A DNA stretch of 59,211 bases, taken from contig JAIYCH010000072.1 of NCBI GenBank assembly GCA_027488135.1, positions 1 to 59,211 of the forward strand. Direction: 5' to 3'. Every line of letters begins with the position of its first letter. The stretch's first letter is position 1. Source of the DNA: Saprospiraceae bacterium. GTDB lineage: Bacteria > Bacteroidota > Bacteroidia > Chitinophagales > Saprospiraceae. The notes beneath the pieces are model-generated. The model was not told where the DNA came from and did no database searches. It was given only the letters and a program-made list of their open reading frames with translations. The position numbers and the translations under genes are program-made. Of this stretch, positions 45,728 through 54,201 are shown piece by piece.

Positions 45728-46321
45728 ATGAAAAAAAATTTCATTTTATTAGCCTTGGTATTCGTTGCACTGGCTTTAAACGCACAGAAAACAGAGAGCT
45801 TATTTGGTAAGAGAAATTTCAAATTTACAGGAATCTGGGGTGGAAGAACCATGCATTTTGGCCTACCCAGTGAAAGACAGTTTTATTTGAGAGGAGGAGA
45901 AATAGGCTTTGAATTCGATAAGAATTTTATCCTCGGATGGTCCTGGCAAAAATCAAAAGAACCCATTATTTCTATAAATAATCAAGCTGCTTTTAATTTT
46001 AAAAACAGAGGTGTTTTTATGAGCTATGTTCCTGGTTCACACAAAGTAATACACCCTCGTTTCAACTTTTCAGCGGGAAGTAGTTTAGCCACAACAGAAG
46101 ATAAAATAAAAGAACGCGGGATAAATTTTTCTCCATCCATAGGAATAGAGGCCAATATACTCTCCTGGTTAAAAGTAGGTGCTGAAGGAGGTTACCGCAT
46201 TCATAGTGATTTCAGAACCCCAGCTTTACTTCAAAACTCCTTATCAGGTTCTTTTTTCCAAATACAAATAAGATATGGTGCCAGCTGGAATAAGTTTAAC
46301 AATCGTAATCGCTGGGATTAA
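45728..46321 (+). CDS. Small exported outer-membrane-type protein of unknown function
   Basis: 197 residues with a clear signal peptide (FILLALVFVALALNAQ) and an alternating hydrophobic pattern with aromatic residues (FKFTGIWGGRTMHFGL, GEIGFEFDKNFILGWSWQ, VGAEGGYRIHSDF), suggesting an 8-strand-like outer-membrane barrel. I do not recognise a named family. It is 60 bases after the TauE/SafE gene, possibly with its own promoter, and is closed by an exceptional 20-bp hairpin. Confidence 0.7.
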   Translation: MKKNFILLALVFVALALNAQKTESLFGKRNFKFTGIWGGRTMHFGLPSERQFYLRGGEIGFEFDKNFILGWSWQKSKEPIISINNQAAFNFKNRGVFMSYVPGSHKVIHPRFNFSAGSSLATTEDKIKERGINFSPSIGIEANILSWLKVGAEGGYRIHSDFRTPALLQNSLSGSFFQIQIRYGASWNKFNNRNRWD

Positions 46322-46339
46322 AACCTATCTTGATTATCA

Positions 46340-46382
46340 TTTTATCAAATGAAAAGTAAGGGTTACTTTTCATTTGATAAAA
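46340..46382. terminator. Perfect 20-bp inverted repeat (bidirectional terminator)
   Basis: Left arm 46340-46359 and right arm 46363-46382 pair without mismatch around a GGG loop. It lies between the convergent barrel gene (ends 46321) and rluB (ends 46388). T and A runs flank the arms on both strands, so it can terminate both. Confidence 0.85.
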
Positions 46383-46387
46383 ATAAA

Positions 46388-47275
46388 TTACTTTCCTGTA
46401 AAGTGCTTAAGCATAATAATTTCTTGCGCGATGAGTTTTCTTGTAAAGCCCCTTGGTAAATCTTTTTTAGTTAATCCTCCTAAATAAGTTCTATCCAATT
46501 TTACCACTTCATAACCAAGGTGTTCAAACAGTCTTCTAATAATTCTATTTCGGCCAACATGAATGGCGATACTAACCTCTTTAAATGACCCTTCGGTTAT
46601 AAAATGCAATGCGTCAACGGGAACAGGCCCATCTTCAAGAACCACTCCTTTTTGTATTTTTTCCACATCTGAACCTGAAAGAGATTTATCAAGGGTAACT
46701 TGATAAACTTTCTTCATTTTATACCCTGGATGGGTCATTTTCAAGGCCAAATCACCATCATTAGTTAACAAAAGCAGGCCCGTTGTCTCTCTGTCTAAAC
46801 GCCCAACAGGAAAAACCCTTGTTTTACCTTTATCAGGAAGAATATCCAGTACGGTTTTACGTCCTTTTTCGTCTTGCGCTGTCGTGATTACCCCTTTGGG
46901 TTTGTTCATTAAATAATATACTCTTTCTTCCTGGGGAAAAACCGATTTGCCCTTAAAGCAAACCTTGTCTTTGGTTTTAATAAGTAAAAAAGGTTCAATG
47001 ACTTTCTGATCATTAACGGTTACAAAGCCCTCTTTTACGTAATCGGCTGCCTGCCTGCGGGAACAAATACCACAATGGGCTATAAATTTATTCAGGCGCA
47101 TTCCATCGCCTTCTAACTCTGTATTGCGATTATTATTCATCAGCTCCTCCTTGTCCGGTTCAGCTTTTCGTCTGGGAGTTACATCAAATTGTTTTTTAGG
47201 ATTAGCAGGTCTACCGTAAGGTGGCTTGCTCGGCCTAAGTTTAGGTCCTGGTTTTCTATCGTCAGAATACGCCAT
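46388..47275 (-). CDS. rluB: 23S rRNA pseudouridine synthase, RluB/RsuA family
   Basis: 295 residues. A basic, Pro-rich N-terminal tail (about 1-55) precedes an S4 RNA-binding domain (LNKFIAHCGICSRRQAADYVKEG) and the RsuA-type catalytic domain with Asp161 in VGRLDRETTGLLLLTNDG. RluB modifies 23S rRNA near helix 80-90; the RsuA/RluE/RluF choice cannot be settled fully, but S4 plus this motif order favours RluB. 31 bases after dnaB on the same strand, so probably co-transcribed with it. Confidence 0.9.
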   Translation of the reverse strand: MAYSDDRKPGPKLRPSKPPYGRPANPKKQFDVTPRRKAEPDKEELMNNNRNTELEGDGMRLNKFIAHCGICSRRQAADYVKEGFVTVNDQKVIEPFLLIKTKDKVCFKGKSVFPQEERVYYLMNKPKGVITTAQDEKGRKTVLDILPDKGKTRVFPVGRLDRETTGLLLLTNDGDLALKMTHPGYKMKKVYQVTLDKSLSGSDVEKIQKGVVLEDGPVPVDALHFITEGSFKEVSIAIHVGRNRIIRRLFEHLGYEVVKLDRTYLGGLTKKDLPRGFTRKLIAQEIIMLKHFTGK

Positions 47276-47306
47276 ATCTATGTATTTGTTTGAATTTTAT
47301 AATGAA

Positions 47307-48842
47307 TTAGAAGGGAATATCTTCGTCTTCATTCATTTTTGAGGGACGGGTAATAATTTGGGAGAAAGGATTATCAAAGACATCGTTTGGAAGACTGCCC
47401 ATATCAAAATTTTCTAAATTTGAGAATCTTGCAAATTGTTCTGTAAACTTAAGTCTGACCGTATCTGTAGCACCATTTCTATGTTTAGCAATGATGACTT
47501 CTGCTACACCTTTGAGAGGCATTCCATTTTCATCTTCCGTAATTTGGTAATATTCAGGTCTATATATAAAACCTACAATATCAGCATCTTGTTCAATCGA
47601 ACCAGATTCCCTTAAGTCGGAAAGCTGCGGCCTTTTGGGACCACCTCTGCTTTCCACGGCACGACTTAGCTGTGATAGCGCAATGACGGGCACTTTAAGT
47701 TCTTTTGCCAAGCCTTTAAGTGCTCTGGAAATAGCACTTACCTCTTGTTCACGATTACCCATTCTATTATTTTCGCTACTACCCTTCATAAGTTGCAAAT
47801 AATCAATCACAATCAGCTGAATATCGTATTGCAATTTCATTCGGCGACATTTAGCGCGCAGTTCAAAAATATCAATACCCGAAGTGTCATCAAAGTAAAT
47901 AGGTGCATCACCTATTCTTTCTATGGCACCGTGTAAATGTTTCCACTCGTCTTCTGACAATTTCCCTGTTCTCATTTTCGTTAGGGGGATTTCAGCATCC
48001 ATGGAAATCAATCGTTGAGCTAATTGGACAGCGGACATTTCTAAAGAAAAAAAAGCAACGCCCATTTTAAAATCAACTGCAGCATTTTTTGCTATAGAAA
48101 GCACGAAAGACGTTTTTCCCATACCCGGCCTTGCCGCCAGGATAATTAAATCGGAAGATTGCCAACCATTTGTAAGTCTGTCTAAGGCACTAAATCCAGA
48201 AGGAATACCACTTAAACCTTCCTCTACGTCCTTTAAGTCTTCAATCTGTTTTAATGCCTTGGCAGCAAGAGAACTCATTGACTCAATGGACCTACTCATA
48301 TTCTTTTCAGCAATACTAAATAATCCCTTTTCAGCTGAGTCTAATAATTCAAAAACATCTGTGCTATCTTCATAAGCATCTCTTATAATAGTATTGGAAA
48401 CCCTGATAAGTTCTCTTTGAATAAATTTTTGTGCTACTATTCTTGCGTGGAACTCTAAATTGGCAGAAGATGCCACCTTATTGGTTAGTTCAACCAGATA
48501 ATATGCACCACCAATCGCCTCCAGATCTCCAGACTTTTTTAACTCCTCTGAAACGGTGAGCATATCAATAGGTTGCGATTTTTCAAAAAGCCGCAACATA
48601 GCTTTGAAAATAAGTTGATGTGCATCGAGATAAAAAGAGTCTGAAACAAGGATATCCAGAACAACGTTAATGGCTTCTTTTTCTAACAAAATGGCTCCTA
48701 AACTAGCCTCTTCTAAAGGTAAGGCCTGCGGTGGTTTTCTTCCATAAACGAACGTAGATACCTCCTCGCTTCTTTTTTTAGAAGAGGATTTACCTACATT
48801 CGTCAATGATAACTTAGGGGCAAAGCCCTTATCTTCTGCCAT
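47307..48842 (-). CDS. dnaB: Replicative DNA helicase DnaB
   Basis: 511 residues. N-terminal helical domain (PPQALPLEEASLGAILLE), linker helix, then a RecA-like hexameric helicase domain with Walker A ARPGMGKTS at 237-245, Walker B-like LIVIDYLQLM, and the H3/H4 region QEVSAISRALKGLAKELKVPVIALSQLSR plus QDADIVGFIYR. It unwinds DNA at the replication fork. Start ATG 48842, only about 13 bases from the predicted transcription start. Unusually for its role it sits next to an exported isomerase-like gene, whose 3' end overlaps the promoter. Confidence 0.96.
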   Translation of the reverse strand: MAEDKGFAPKLSLTNVGKSSSKKRSEEVSTFVYGRKPPQALPLEEASLGAILLEKEAINVVLDILVSDSFYLDAHQLIFKAMLRLFEKSQPIDMLTVSEELKKSGDLEAIGGAYYLVELTNKVASSANLEFHARIVAQKFIQRELIRVSNTIIRDAYEDSTDVFELLDSAEKGLFSIAEKNMSRSIESMSSLAAKALKQIEDLKDVEEGLSGIPSGFSALDRLTNGWQSSDLIILAARPGMGKTSFVLSIAKNAAVDFKMGVAFFSLEMSAVQLAQRLISMDAEIPLTKMRTGKLSEDEWKHLHGAIERIGDAPIYFDDTSGIDIFELRAKCRRMKLQYDIQLIVIDYLQLMKGSSENNRMGNREQEVSAISRALKGLAKELKVPVIALSQLSRAVESRGGPKRPQLSDLRESGSIEQDADIVGFIYRPEYYQITEDENGMPLKGVAEVIIAKHRNGATDTVRLKFTEQFARFSNLENFDMGSLPNDVFDNPFSQIITRPSKMNEDEDIPF

Positions 48843-48861
48843 AATGATATACCAATTTTTA

Positions 48862-48893
48862 CAAAGGTATATTTATTTCCTCATCATTTACAA
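48862..48893 (-). promoter_or_regulatory. dnaB: Predicted dnaB promoter (TTG-N21-TACCTTTG)
   Basis: On the minus strand TTG (48893-48891), 21 bases, then TACCTTTG (48869-48862). The -33 part lies inside the 3' end of the upstream isomerase-like gene (stop at 48884), so the promoter overlaps coding sequence. Confidence 0.6.
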
Positions 48894-49804
48894 TCCACCT
48901 CTCTGTATGCATTAATTAATGCCAATTCGCCTTCCTTTCCAGGCTTGGCATTTCCATGCTCCATGCCCATCACGCCACGGAATCCTTTTTTGTGATGTAA
49001 ATGATTAAATATATGTTTGTAGTTAATTTCTCCTGTGGTAGGTTCCTTTCTGCCCGGATTATCCCCAATCTGAATATAGGCAATCTCTTCCCAACATAAA
49101 TCGATGGTATTAATCAGATTACCCTCATTTCTCTGCATGTGATAAACATCATAAAGAATTTTACAAGCCGGACTATTGACTGCTTTACAAATTTCAAAAG
49201 TCTGCGGTGCTGTTCTAAGGAATAAATCGGGATTATCACTTAATGGCTCCAGCACCATCACCAGATTATGAGGGGCTAAGATATCCGCACCAGCTCTTAA
49301 CGCATCAATAACGTGGGCGGTCTGAAGACCAATCGGCAATTTACGCTCATAAAAACCAGGAACGACGGTTAGCCATTTTGCATTGACTCGCTTGGCAATA
49401 TCCACCGCCTTTTTGCAAGTATCAACAAATAATTGTTTGAACTCAGGTTTTCCAGTAGCTAAGGAAATTTTCCAATTATCACCACCGTCGATAACAAAAA
49501 CGCCCATGTGCATGCCCAATCTGCTCATAGCAGCAGCTATTCTCTCCTGCTCCTCAATAGGTCGTTTCATCATACCATTGTCTTCCAGAGACCTGAAACC
49601 CTGATCTGCCATAAATTCAAGCTGAGAAACTATATCCTTTCCGGCATGATTTTCAAACATCCCAAAGTGTGGGGCGAAATCACAAACAAAGGTGGGTTGT
49701 TTCAAGGTAGCCGATGGGAATCCCTTTCCAAAAACAGCGTTAGAACCTACTCCTAATGCCGTTCCTAATATCGCAGCATTGCGTATAAAACTTCTTCTTT
49801 CCAT
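48884..49804 (-). CDS. Tat-exported TIM-barrel protein, hydroxypyruvate isomerase / sugar-phosphate isomerase-epimerase family
   Basis: 306 residues from ATG 49804; the frame opens 22 residues earlier but that part is not expected before the export signal. The N-terminus MERRSFIRNAAILGTALGVG is a twin-arginine (Tat) signal. The body matches the xylose isomerase-like TIM barrel family (AP endonuclease 2 superfamily) with metal-ligand motifs LEPLSD, ILYDVYHMQ, YIQIGDNPGR and GMEHG. Related enzymes isomerise hydroxypyruvate/tartronate semialdehyde or epimerise keto-sugars. Export with a bound metal cofactor fits the Tat route. Substrate unknown; it may be co-transcribed with dnaB only by read-through. 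Confidence 0.82.
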   Translation of the reverse strand: MERRSFIRNAAILGTALGVGSNAVFGKGFPSATLKQPTFVCDFAPHFGMFENHAGKDIVSQLEFMADQGFRSLEDNGMMKRPIEEQERIAAAMSRLGMHMGVFVIDGGDNWKISLATGKPEFKQLFVDTCKKAVDIAKRVNAKWLTVVPGFYERKLPIGLQTAHVIDALRAGADILAPHNLVMVLEPLSDNPDLFLRTAPQTFEICKAVNSPACKILYDVYHMQRNEGNLINTIDLCWEEIAYIQIGDNPGRKEPTTGEINYKHIFNHLHHKKGFRGVMGMEHGNAKPGKEGELALINAYREVDCK

Positions 49805-49862
49805 AATTATTTTTTTCAATGATTTAATTATTACAATATAAGAAAAAATTAGGTAATAAAAT

Positions 49863-49893
49863 AAAAACACTCAAGACGATTAAGTCTTGAGTG
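49863..49893 (-). terminator. Hairpin with T-run downstream of the ABC-F gene
   Basis: A perfect 10-bp stem CACTCAAGAC/GTCTTGAGTG with a 6-base loop, followed on the minus strand by TTTTT (49863-49867). It is 207 bases past the ABC-F stop and 59 bases before the isomerase-like start. It may end the prc-ABC-F transcript with a long 3' region, or control the isomerase-like gene. Confidence 0.65.
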
Positions 49894-50009
49894 ATAAAAT
49901 TACTCCCAGTTATAAAATTCTTTCTCAATTATATTTAAAAAATTGATTTTATATCTCCTGTAAAAATAACATTAAATAAAAAATATTACAAACTATTTTG
50001 TCTGTTTTT

Positions 50010-50039
50010 TTGATATATATATATATAAATATATATCAA
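50010..50039. repeat. Alternating TA tract within an inverted repeat
   Basis: TTGATATATAT and ATATATATCAA (11 bp each) flank a short AT centre; the block is nearly pure alternating T and A. It lies in the 295-base gap 49805-50099 between the isomerase-like gene and the ABC-F gene. Apart from this and the hairpin at 49863-49893 I see no gene or recognised RNA in that gap. Confidence 0.5.
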
Positions 50040-50099
50040 TTAGTTATGCCTACAATGAATCAATACAGGAATGGGGGCTGCTATTAAAGCGGTTAAAGG

Positions 50100-51959
50100 T
50101 TATCCATTCAAGGATAACCAAAGAAGCTCTTTTTCTTCTATCAGTTGAGAAATTTCATTTAACTCCTTTGATAATTGTTGAATTTTCTCGGGAGTTAACA
50201 GTGGATCATCAAACGAATTTGTCACCTGCTTCTTTTTCTCTTCCAGTTTAGAAATTTCCTTTTCGACTTTATTAATTTCTTTGCGTTGTTCAAAAGTTAT
50301 CTGCGAAGGTTTTTCAACCACTTCCCTAGACTGTTGGGCGACCACTTTTTCTTCTCTTTTTAAAGTCTGTAATTTTTCTTTGGCCAACTGCCGGTATTCA
50401 GAATAATCGCCATTGAAGTCAATACATTGTCCGTCTCCTTCCAGGACAAACAAATGATCAACGATTTTATCCATAAAGTACCTGTCATGACTAACCATGA
50501 TGACACAACCGGGAAATTCCATTAAGAAATCTTCGAGCACATTCAGTGTAAGAATATCCAGGTCATTCGTTGGTTCATCCAGAATTAAAAAATTAGGATT
50601 TTTCATTATGATAGAAAGAAGGTACAATCTTCTTTTTTCCCCCCCGCTCAACTGGCTGACATAAACCTGCTGTTGTTTTCGAGAAAACAAAAAGCGCTCT
50701 AATAGTTGGGTTGCGGACAATTTGAGTCCTTTTTCCAGGGGAATATATTCCGCAATATCTTGAATAACATCAATCACCCTTTTGTCTTCTACCCATTGCA
50801 TACCATCTTGGGTATAATAGCCAAAAACGGTATTTTCACCTAAGATTACTTTGCCTGAATCGGGCCGAATATTTGAGGTTAAAAGATTTATAAAAGTAGT
50901 TTTGCCTACTCCGTTGGGCCCAACGATACCCACGCGTTCCATGGGTTTAAATTTATAGGAAAACCCATCGAGGATAATTTTTTTATCAAATGCCTTACTT
51001 ACATTATGCAGTTCAAGCACTTTTTTACCCATCCTTTGACCCTTAATATCAATTTGCATTTCGGTTTCCACGCGATTTTTACCTACTTTATCTTTTAGGT
51101 CAAAAAATGCATCTACTCTCGATTTAGCTTTGGTTGTTCTGGCCTGAGGGCTTCTGTTCACCCAGGCTAATTCACGTTGCAGTAATTTTTTGTTTTTTTC
51201 CCATTCAGCTCCCTCTGTTTCAATTCTCAGCGCTTTTTTATCTAAATAATCAGCATAATTGCCGCTATATTTATAGAGTTTACCTAAATCCAGTTCAATA
51301 ATTTGATTACAGACGCGTTCCAAAAAGTACCGGTCGTGGGTCACCATTAAAAGCGTTATATTACCTTTTTTGAGGTAATCCTCCAGCCATTCGACCATTT
51401 CCAGATCCAGGTGATTGGTAGGTTCATCTAAGATAATGAATTCAGGTTCGCTTAAAAGAATGCGCGCGAGAGCCACTCTTTTCTTTTGTCCACCCGAAAG
51501 AAGAGACACAGGTTTTTCAAAGTCAGATAGATTTAAGCGAAAGAGAATTTCCTGTACTTTTGCCTCCATGTCCCATGCCTTCAATCCATCTAAATCTTGC
51601 AATGCTAATTGCAGCGCTTGCTCATCATCCGGGTGAAGCATAGCTAACCTATACTTTCGTACTGCACTCAATTGTGGGTCATCACTATCTAATGTAGCCT
51701 CTAATAGGTTATGTCTGTCAGAAAACTCAGGTTCTTGCTCTAAAAATGCGGAACGAATACTTTTATTCATCCAAACCTTAGCATTTTCTCCTTCTACTCC
51801 TTCCATTCCTCCAACAACCCTCAACAAAGTGGATTTACCGGAACCATTTTTGGCTATTAGGGCAATTTTCTGGCCTTTCGTTACTTGCAAAGAAAGGTTA
51901 TCAAACAATACTTTTTCACCGTATGTTTTAGTAATATTTTCAAGAGAAAGGTAGTTCAC
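50100..51959 (-). CDS. ABC-F family ATPase, Uup-like
   Basis: 619 residues with two ABC domains and no membrane segments: domain 1 with Walker A GKNGSGKST-like (LIAKNGSGKSTLLR), signature LSGGQKKR and Walker B FIILDEPTNHLD; domain 2 with GPNGVGKTTFINLL, LSGGEKRR and FLILDEPTNDLD. A C-terminal coiled coil (KEINKVEKEISKLEEKKKQV) of about 80 residues is typical of Uup. ABC-F proteins act on ribosomes; Uup has been linked to DNA structure and ribosome assembly. It starts 7 bases after the prc stop, same operon. An EttA or antibiotic-resistance role is less likely because of the C-terminal coiled coil. Confidence 0.9.
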   Translation of the reverse strand: MNYLSLENITKTYGEKVLFDNLSLQVTKGQKIALIAKNGSGKSTLLRVVGGMEGVEGENAKVWMNKSIRSAFLEQEPEFSDRHNLLEATLDSDDPQLSAVRKYRLAMLHPDDEQALQLALQDLDGLKAWDMEAKVQEILFRLNLSDFEKPVSLLSGGQKKRVALARILLSEPEFIILDEPTNHLDLEMVEWLEDYLKKGNITLLMVTHDRYFLERVCNQIIELDLGKLYKYSGNYADYLDKKALRIETEGAEWEKNKKLLQRELAWVNRSPQARTTKAKSRVDAFFDLKDKVGKNRVETEMQIDIKGQRMGKKVLELHNVSKAFDKKIILDGFSYKFKPMERVGIVGPNGVGKTTFINLLTSNIRPDSGKVILGENTVFGYYTQDGMQWVEDKRVIDVIQDIAEYIPLEKGLKLSATQLLERFLFSRKQQQVYVSQLSGGEKRRLYLLSIIMKNPNFLILDEPTNDLDILTLNVLEDFLMEFPGCVIMVSHDRYFMDKIVDHLFVLEGDGQCIDFNGDYSEYRQLAKEKLQTLKREEKVVAQQSREVVEKPSQITFEQRKEINKVEKEISKLEEKKKQVTNSFDDPLLTPEKIQQLSKELNEISQLIEEKELLWLSLNG

Positions 51960-51966
51960 GTGTGTT

Positions 51967-54072
51967 TTATTTTTTCAAACGGATATAATCATTCAGGATT
52001 AAAAGTGATTCCCTCAAATAGATATCCTTCCCAACAGATTCTTTAAACGCTATATTTCGAGTAATTTTAGCTGAGTCAGCATTAATTTCAGCCAGATCAG
52101 CGGCCAAATTTTCAACACCCTTTATTTGGTAATTTTTAAAGGCATCTCTAAATTCCTGCGCTTCTTTTTCCTGATTTTTTAACAACTGTTTATAAGCATT
52201 TAAACTTAGTGGCATGACAGATTGATCCCTTTGCTTTTTTATACGAAGGGCATTTTTAAGAATCATTTGGAAAGAAGGATCTGATTTTACGCGGTCTTCA
52301 CTCTTTTTTCTTAGTAAATCAAGACTTTGTAGCTTTGACTTTTGGGGTTCGTAACCAACAGGGGCAATCTCTGTCCACTCCATGGCGTAATCTTCTTCTC
52401 TCTCACCTATTTCCAAATAATGATACTGGTCAGGTAAGATAATATCAGGAGTTACTCCTTTCAACTGAGTAGAGCCACCGTTAATTCTATAAAATTTTTG
52501 CGTCGTTATTTTTACTTCTCCTAAAGGTTTAAATTCTTCATAACCTCTAAGCCCCATATCCAGATCGAAAAAACGTTGAACGGTCCCTTTACCATAAGTC
52601 GATTTTGTTCCAACAATGATAGCTCTGCCATAATCCTGCAAAGCTGCGGCAATGATTTCGGAAGCAGATGCGCTCATATTATTAACCATGACGATCAGTG
52701 CTCCATCATACTGCGTTCTTGAGTCAGGATCGCGTAAAACATCTGCTTTACTTTCTTTTGATTTAACTTGAACCACAGGACCTGAAGGGATAAAAAACCC
52801 TGTCATTTTAACTACATCACTTAAAGATCCTCCCCCATTATTCCTTAAATCAAGAATGATACCTTTTACGTTTTCAGCTTTCAACTTTTCAATTTCCTTT
52901 TCGACATCTGGCGCACAAAAACGGCCTTTGGGATCTTCAAAATCGGCATAAAATCTGGGCAAGTAAATATACCCGTACTTTTCGTTAGGCAATTGGTCAT
53001 TTTTCAAAAGAAGCGATTTAGCAAAACCTTCTTCCAATTCAATGATATCCCTTGTTATTTCAACTTCCTTAATGGTACCATCAACTTTTTTGACCAATAA
53101 GCGAACTTTCGTTCCTTTTTTCCCTCTTATTTGCTGGACGACGTCATTAATAACCATTCCAGAAATATCTTTAAAATCAGCACCTTCCTGGGCTACTTTT
53201 AGAATGATATCATTTTCAAATACCTCTTTAGTTTTCCAGGCTGGTCCTCCCACAACGACGGTAGCCACCTTAGTATAATCACCAACGGTTTGTAGCGTTG
53301 CTCCAATTCCCTCTAATTTTCCAGTAAATCTGATATCAAAATTTTGTTTCTCTATCGGTTCAAAAAAATCAGAGTGCGGATCATACAAGTGCGTCAAGCT
53401 GTTTATGTAGATACTTAATCTGTCAGATCTTTTAGTTTTAAAAAGTCTTTCGTACCACTCGTCATATAATTTTAGGACAGCTTCCCTGGCCTCCTTTTCT
53501 AATTCTTCTGTGCTTTTAGCTTTTATTTCAGCACTCCCCTTCCCTTGAATGTCCAATTTCTCATTCACTCTGGAAATAATCTCGTAAACAAGCAATTTCC
53601 GCCATACCTCTTTTAGTTCTGCATCGTTTGCAGGAAAAGACCTTTTATCGCTATCTGTTTCAAAGGTGGCATCTCCATTTAAATTAAATGGTTTCGAAAG
53701 TAACTCTCTATAAAAACCTTGCGTTTTACGCAGTGATTTATCTAATAAATCGATAGATAGATCAAAAAAAGTGAAAGTACCTTCGGTCGCTTGATTATCC
53801 AGATTTAATCGGTGATTTTCCAATAAAGCAAGGTCTTCCTTAGTTAAAAAACGCTTCCCACCGTCAATACTTTCTATATAATAGTTAAATAATTGTTCAG
53901 ATAATTTATCGTCCAAAGATTTTGGTCGGAAATGTAATTGTTCAACGTAATTAAGCACGGTTTTCACCAACACTGCCTCTTTTCCTTCATTTTGCGATGG
54001 TTTCGGTAAAAATGAGGCAATTAATAGAATGCCAGCAAATAGCGAAACAATAATAAGACCTTTCTTTTTCAT
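51967..54072 (-). CDS. prc: Carboxy-terminal processing protease (Prc/Tsp family, S41)
   Basis: 701 residues. A signal/anchor segment (GLIIVSLFAGILLIASFLP), helical N-terminal region with DPHSDFFEP, PDZ domain (about 245-335), and an S41 serine protease domain with Ser469 in SASASE and Lys495 in YGKGTVQ; this Ser-Lys pair is the catalytic dyad. The C-terminal helical extension (about 560-700) is typical of the long Tsp type. It degrades or trims periplasmic proteins at their C-termini. First gene of the prc-ABC-F unit; the 129-base gap upstream holds a palindrome GCTTTTAAAAGC (54104-54115). Confidence 0.92.
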   Translation of the reverse strand: MKKKGLIIVSLFAGILLIASFLPKPSQNEGKEAVLVKTVLNYVEQLHFRPKSLDDKLSEQLFNYYIESIDGGKRFLTKEDLALLENHRLNLDNQATEGTFTFFDLSIDLLDKSLRKTQGFYRELLSKPFNLNGDATFETDSDKRSFPANDAELKEVWRKLLVYEIISRVNEKLDIQGKGSAEIKAKSTEELEKEAREAVLKLYDEWYERLFKTKRSDRLSIYINSLTHLYDPHSDFFEPIEKQNFDIRFTGKLEGIGATLQTVGDYTKVATVVVGGPAWKTKEVFENDIILKVAQEGADFKDISGMVINDVVQQIRGKKGTKVRLLVKKVDGTIKEVEITRDIIELEEGFAKSLLLKNDQLPNEKYGYIYLPRFYADFEDPKGRFCAPDVEKEIEKLKAENVKGIILDLRNNGGGSLSDVVKMTGFFIPSGPVVQVKSKESKADVLRDPDSRTQYDGALIVMVNNMSASASEIIAAALQDYGRAIIVGTKSTYGKGTVQRFFDLDMGLRGYEEFKPLGEVKITTQKFYRINGGSTQLKGVTPDIILPDQYHYLEIGEREEDYAMEWTEIAPVGYEPQKSKLQSLDLLRKKSEDRVKSDPSFQMILKNALRIKKQRDQSVMPLSLNAYKQLLKNQEKEAQEFRDAFKNYQIKGVENLAADLAEINADSAKITRNIAFKESVGKDIYLRESLLILNDYIRLKK

Positions 54073-54201
54073 TCAATATTATTTACTTAAACGTGCGAAT
54101 ATAGCTTTTAAAAGCCACTTTTTGTGAAAGAATGCTTCAATTAAACGGTTTTTTTTGTAGCTTGTTTCAATATATGACTTTATCTTGAAAAAACATTTGC
54201 C

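Noticed and set aside
54104-54115. Palindrome GCTTTTAAAAGC in front of prc.
   Set aside because: Possible operator, but 12 bases of mostly A/T is too weak to call alone.
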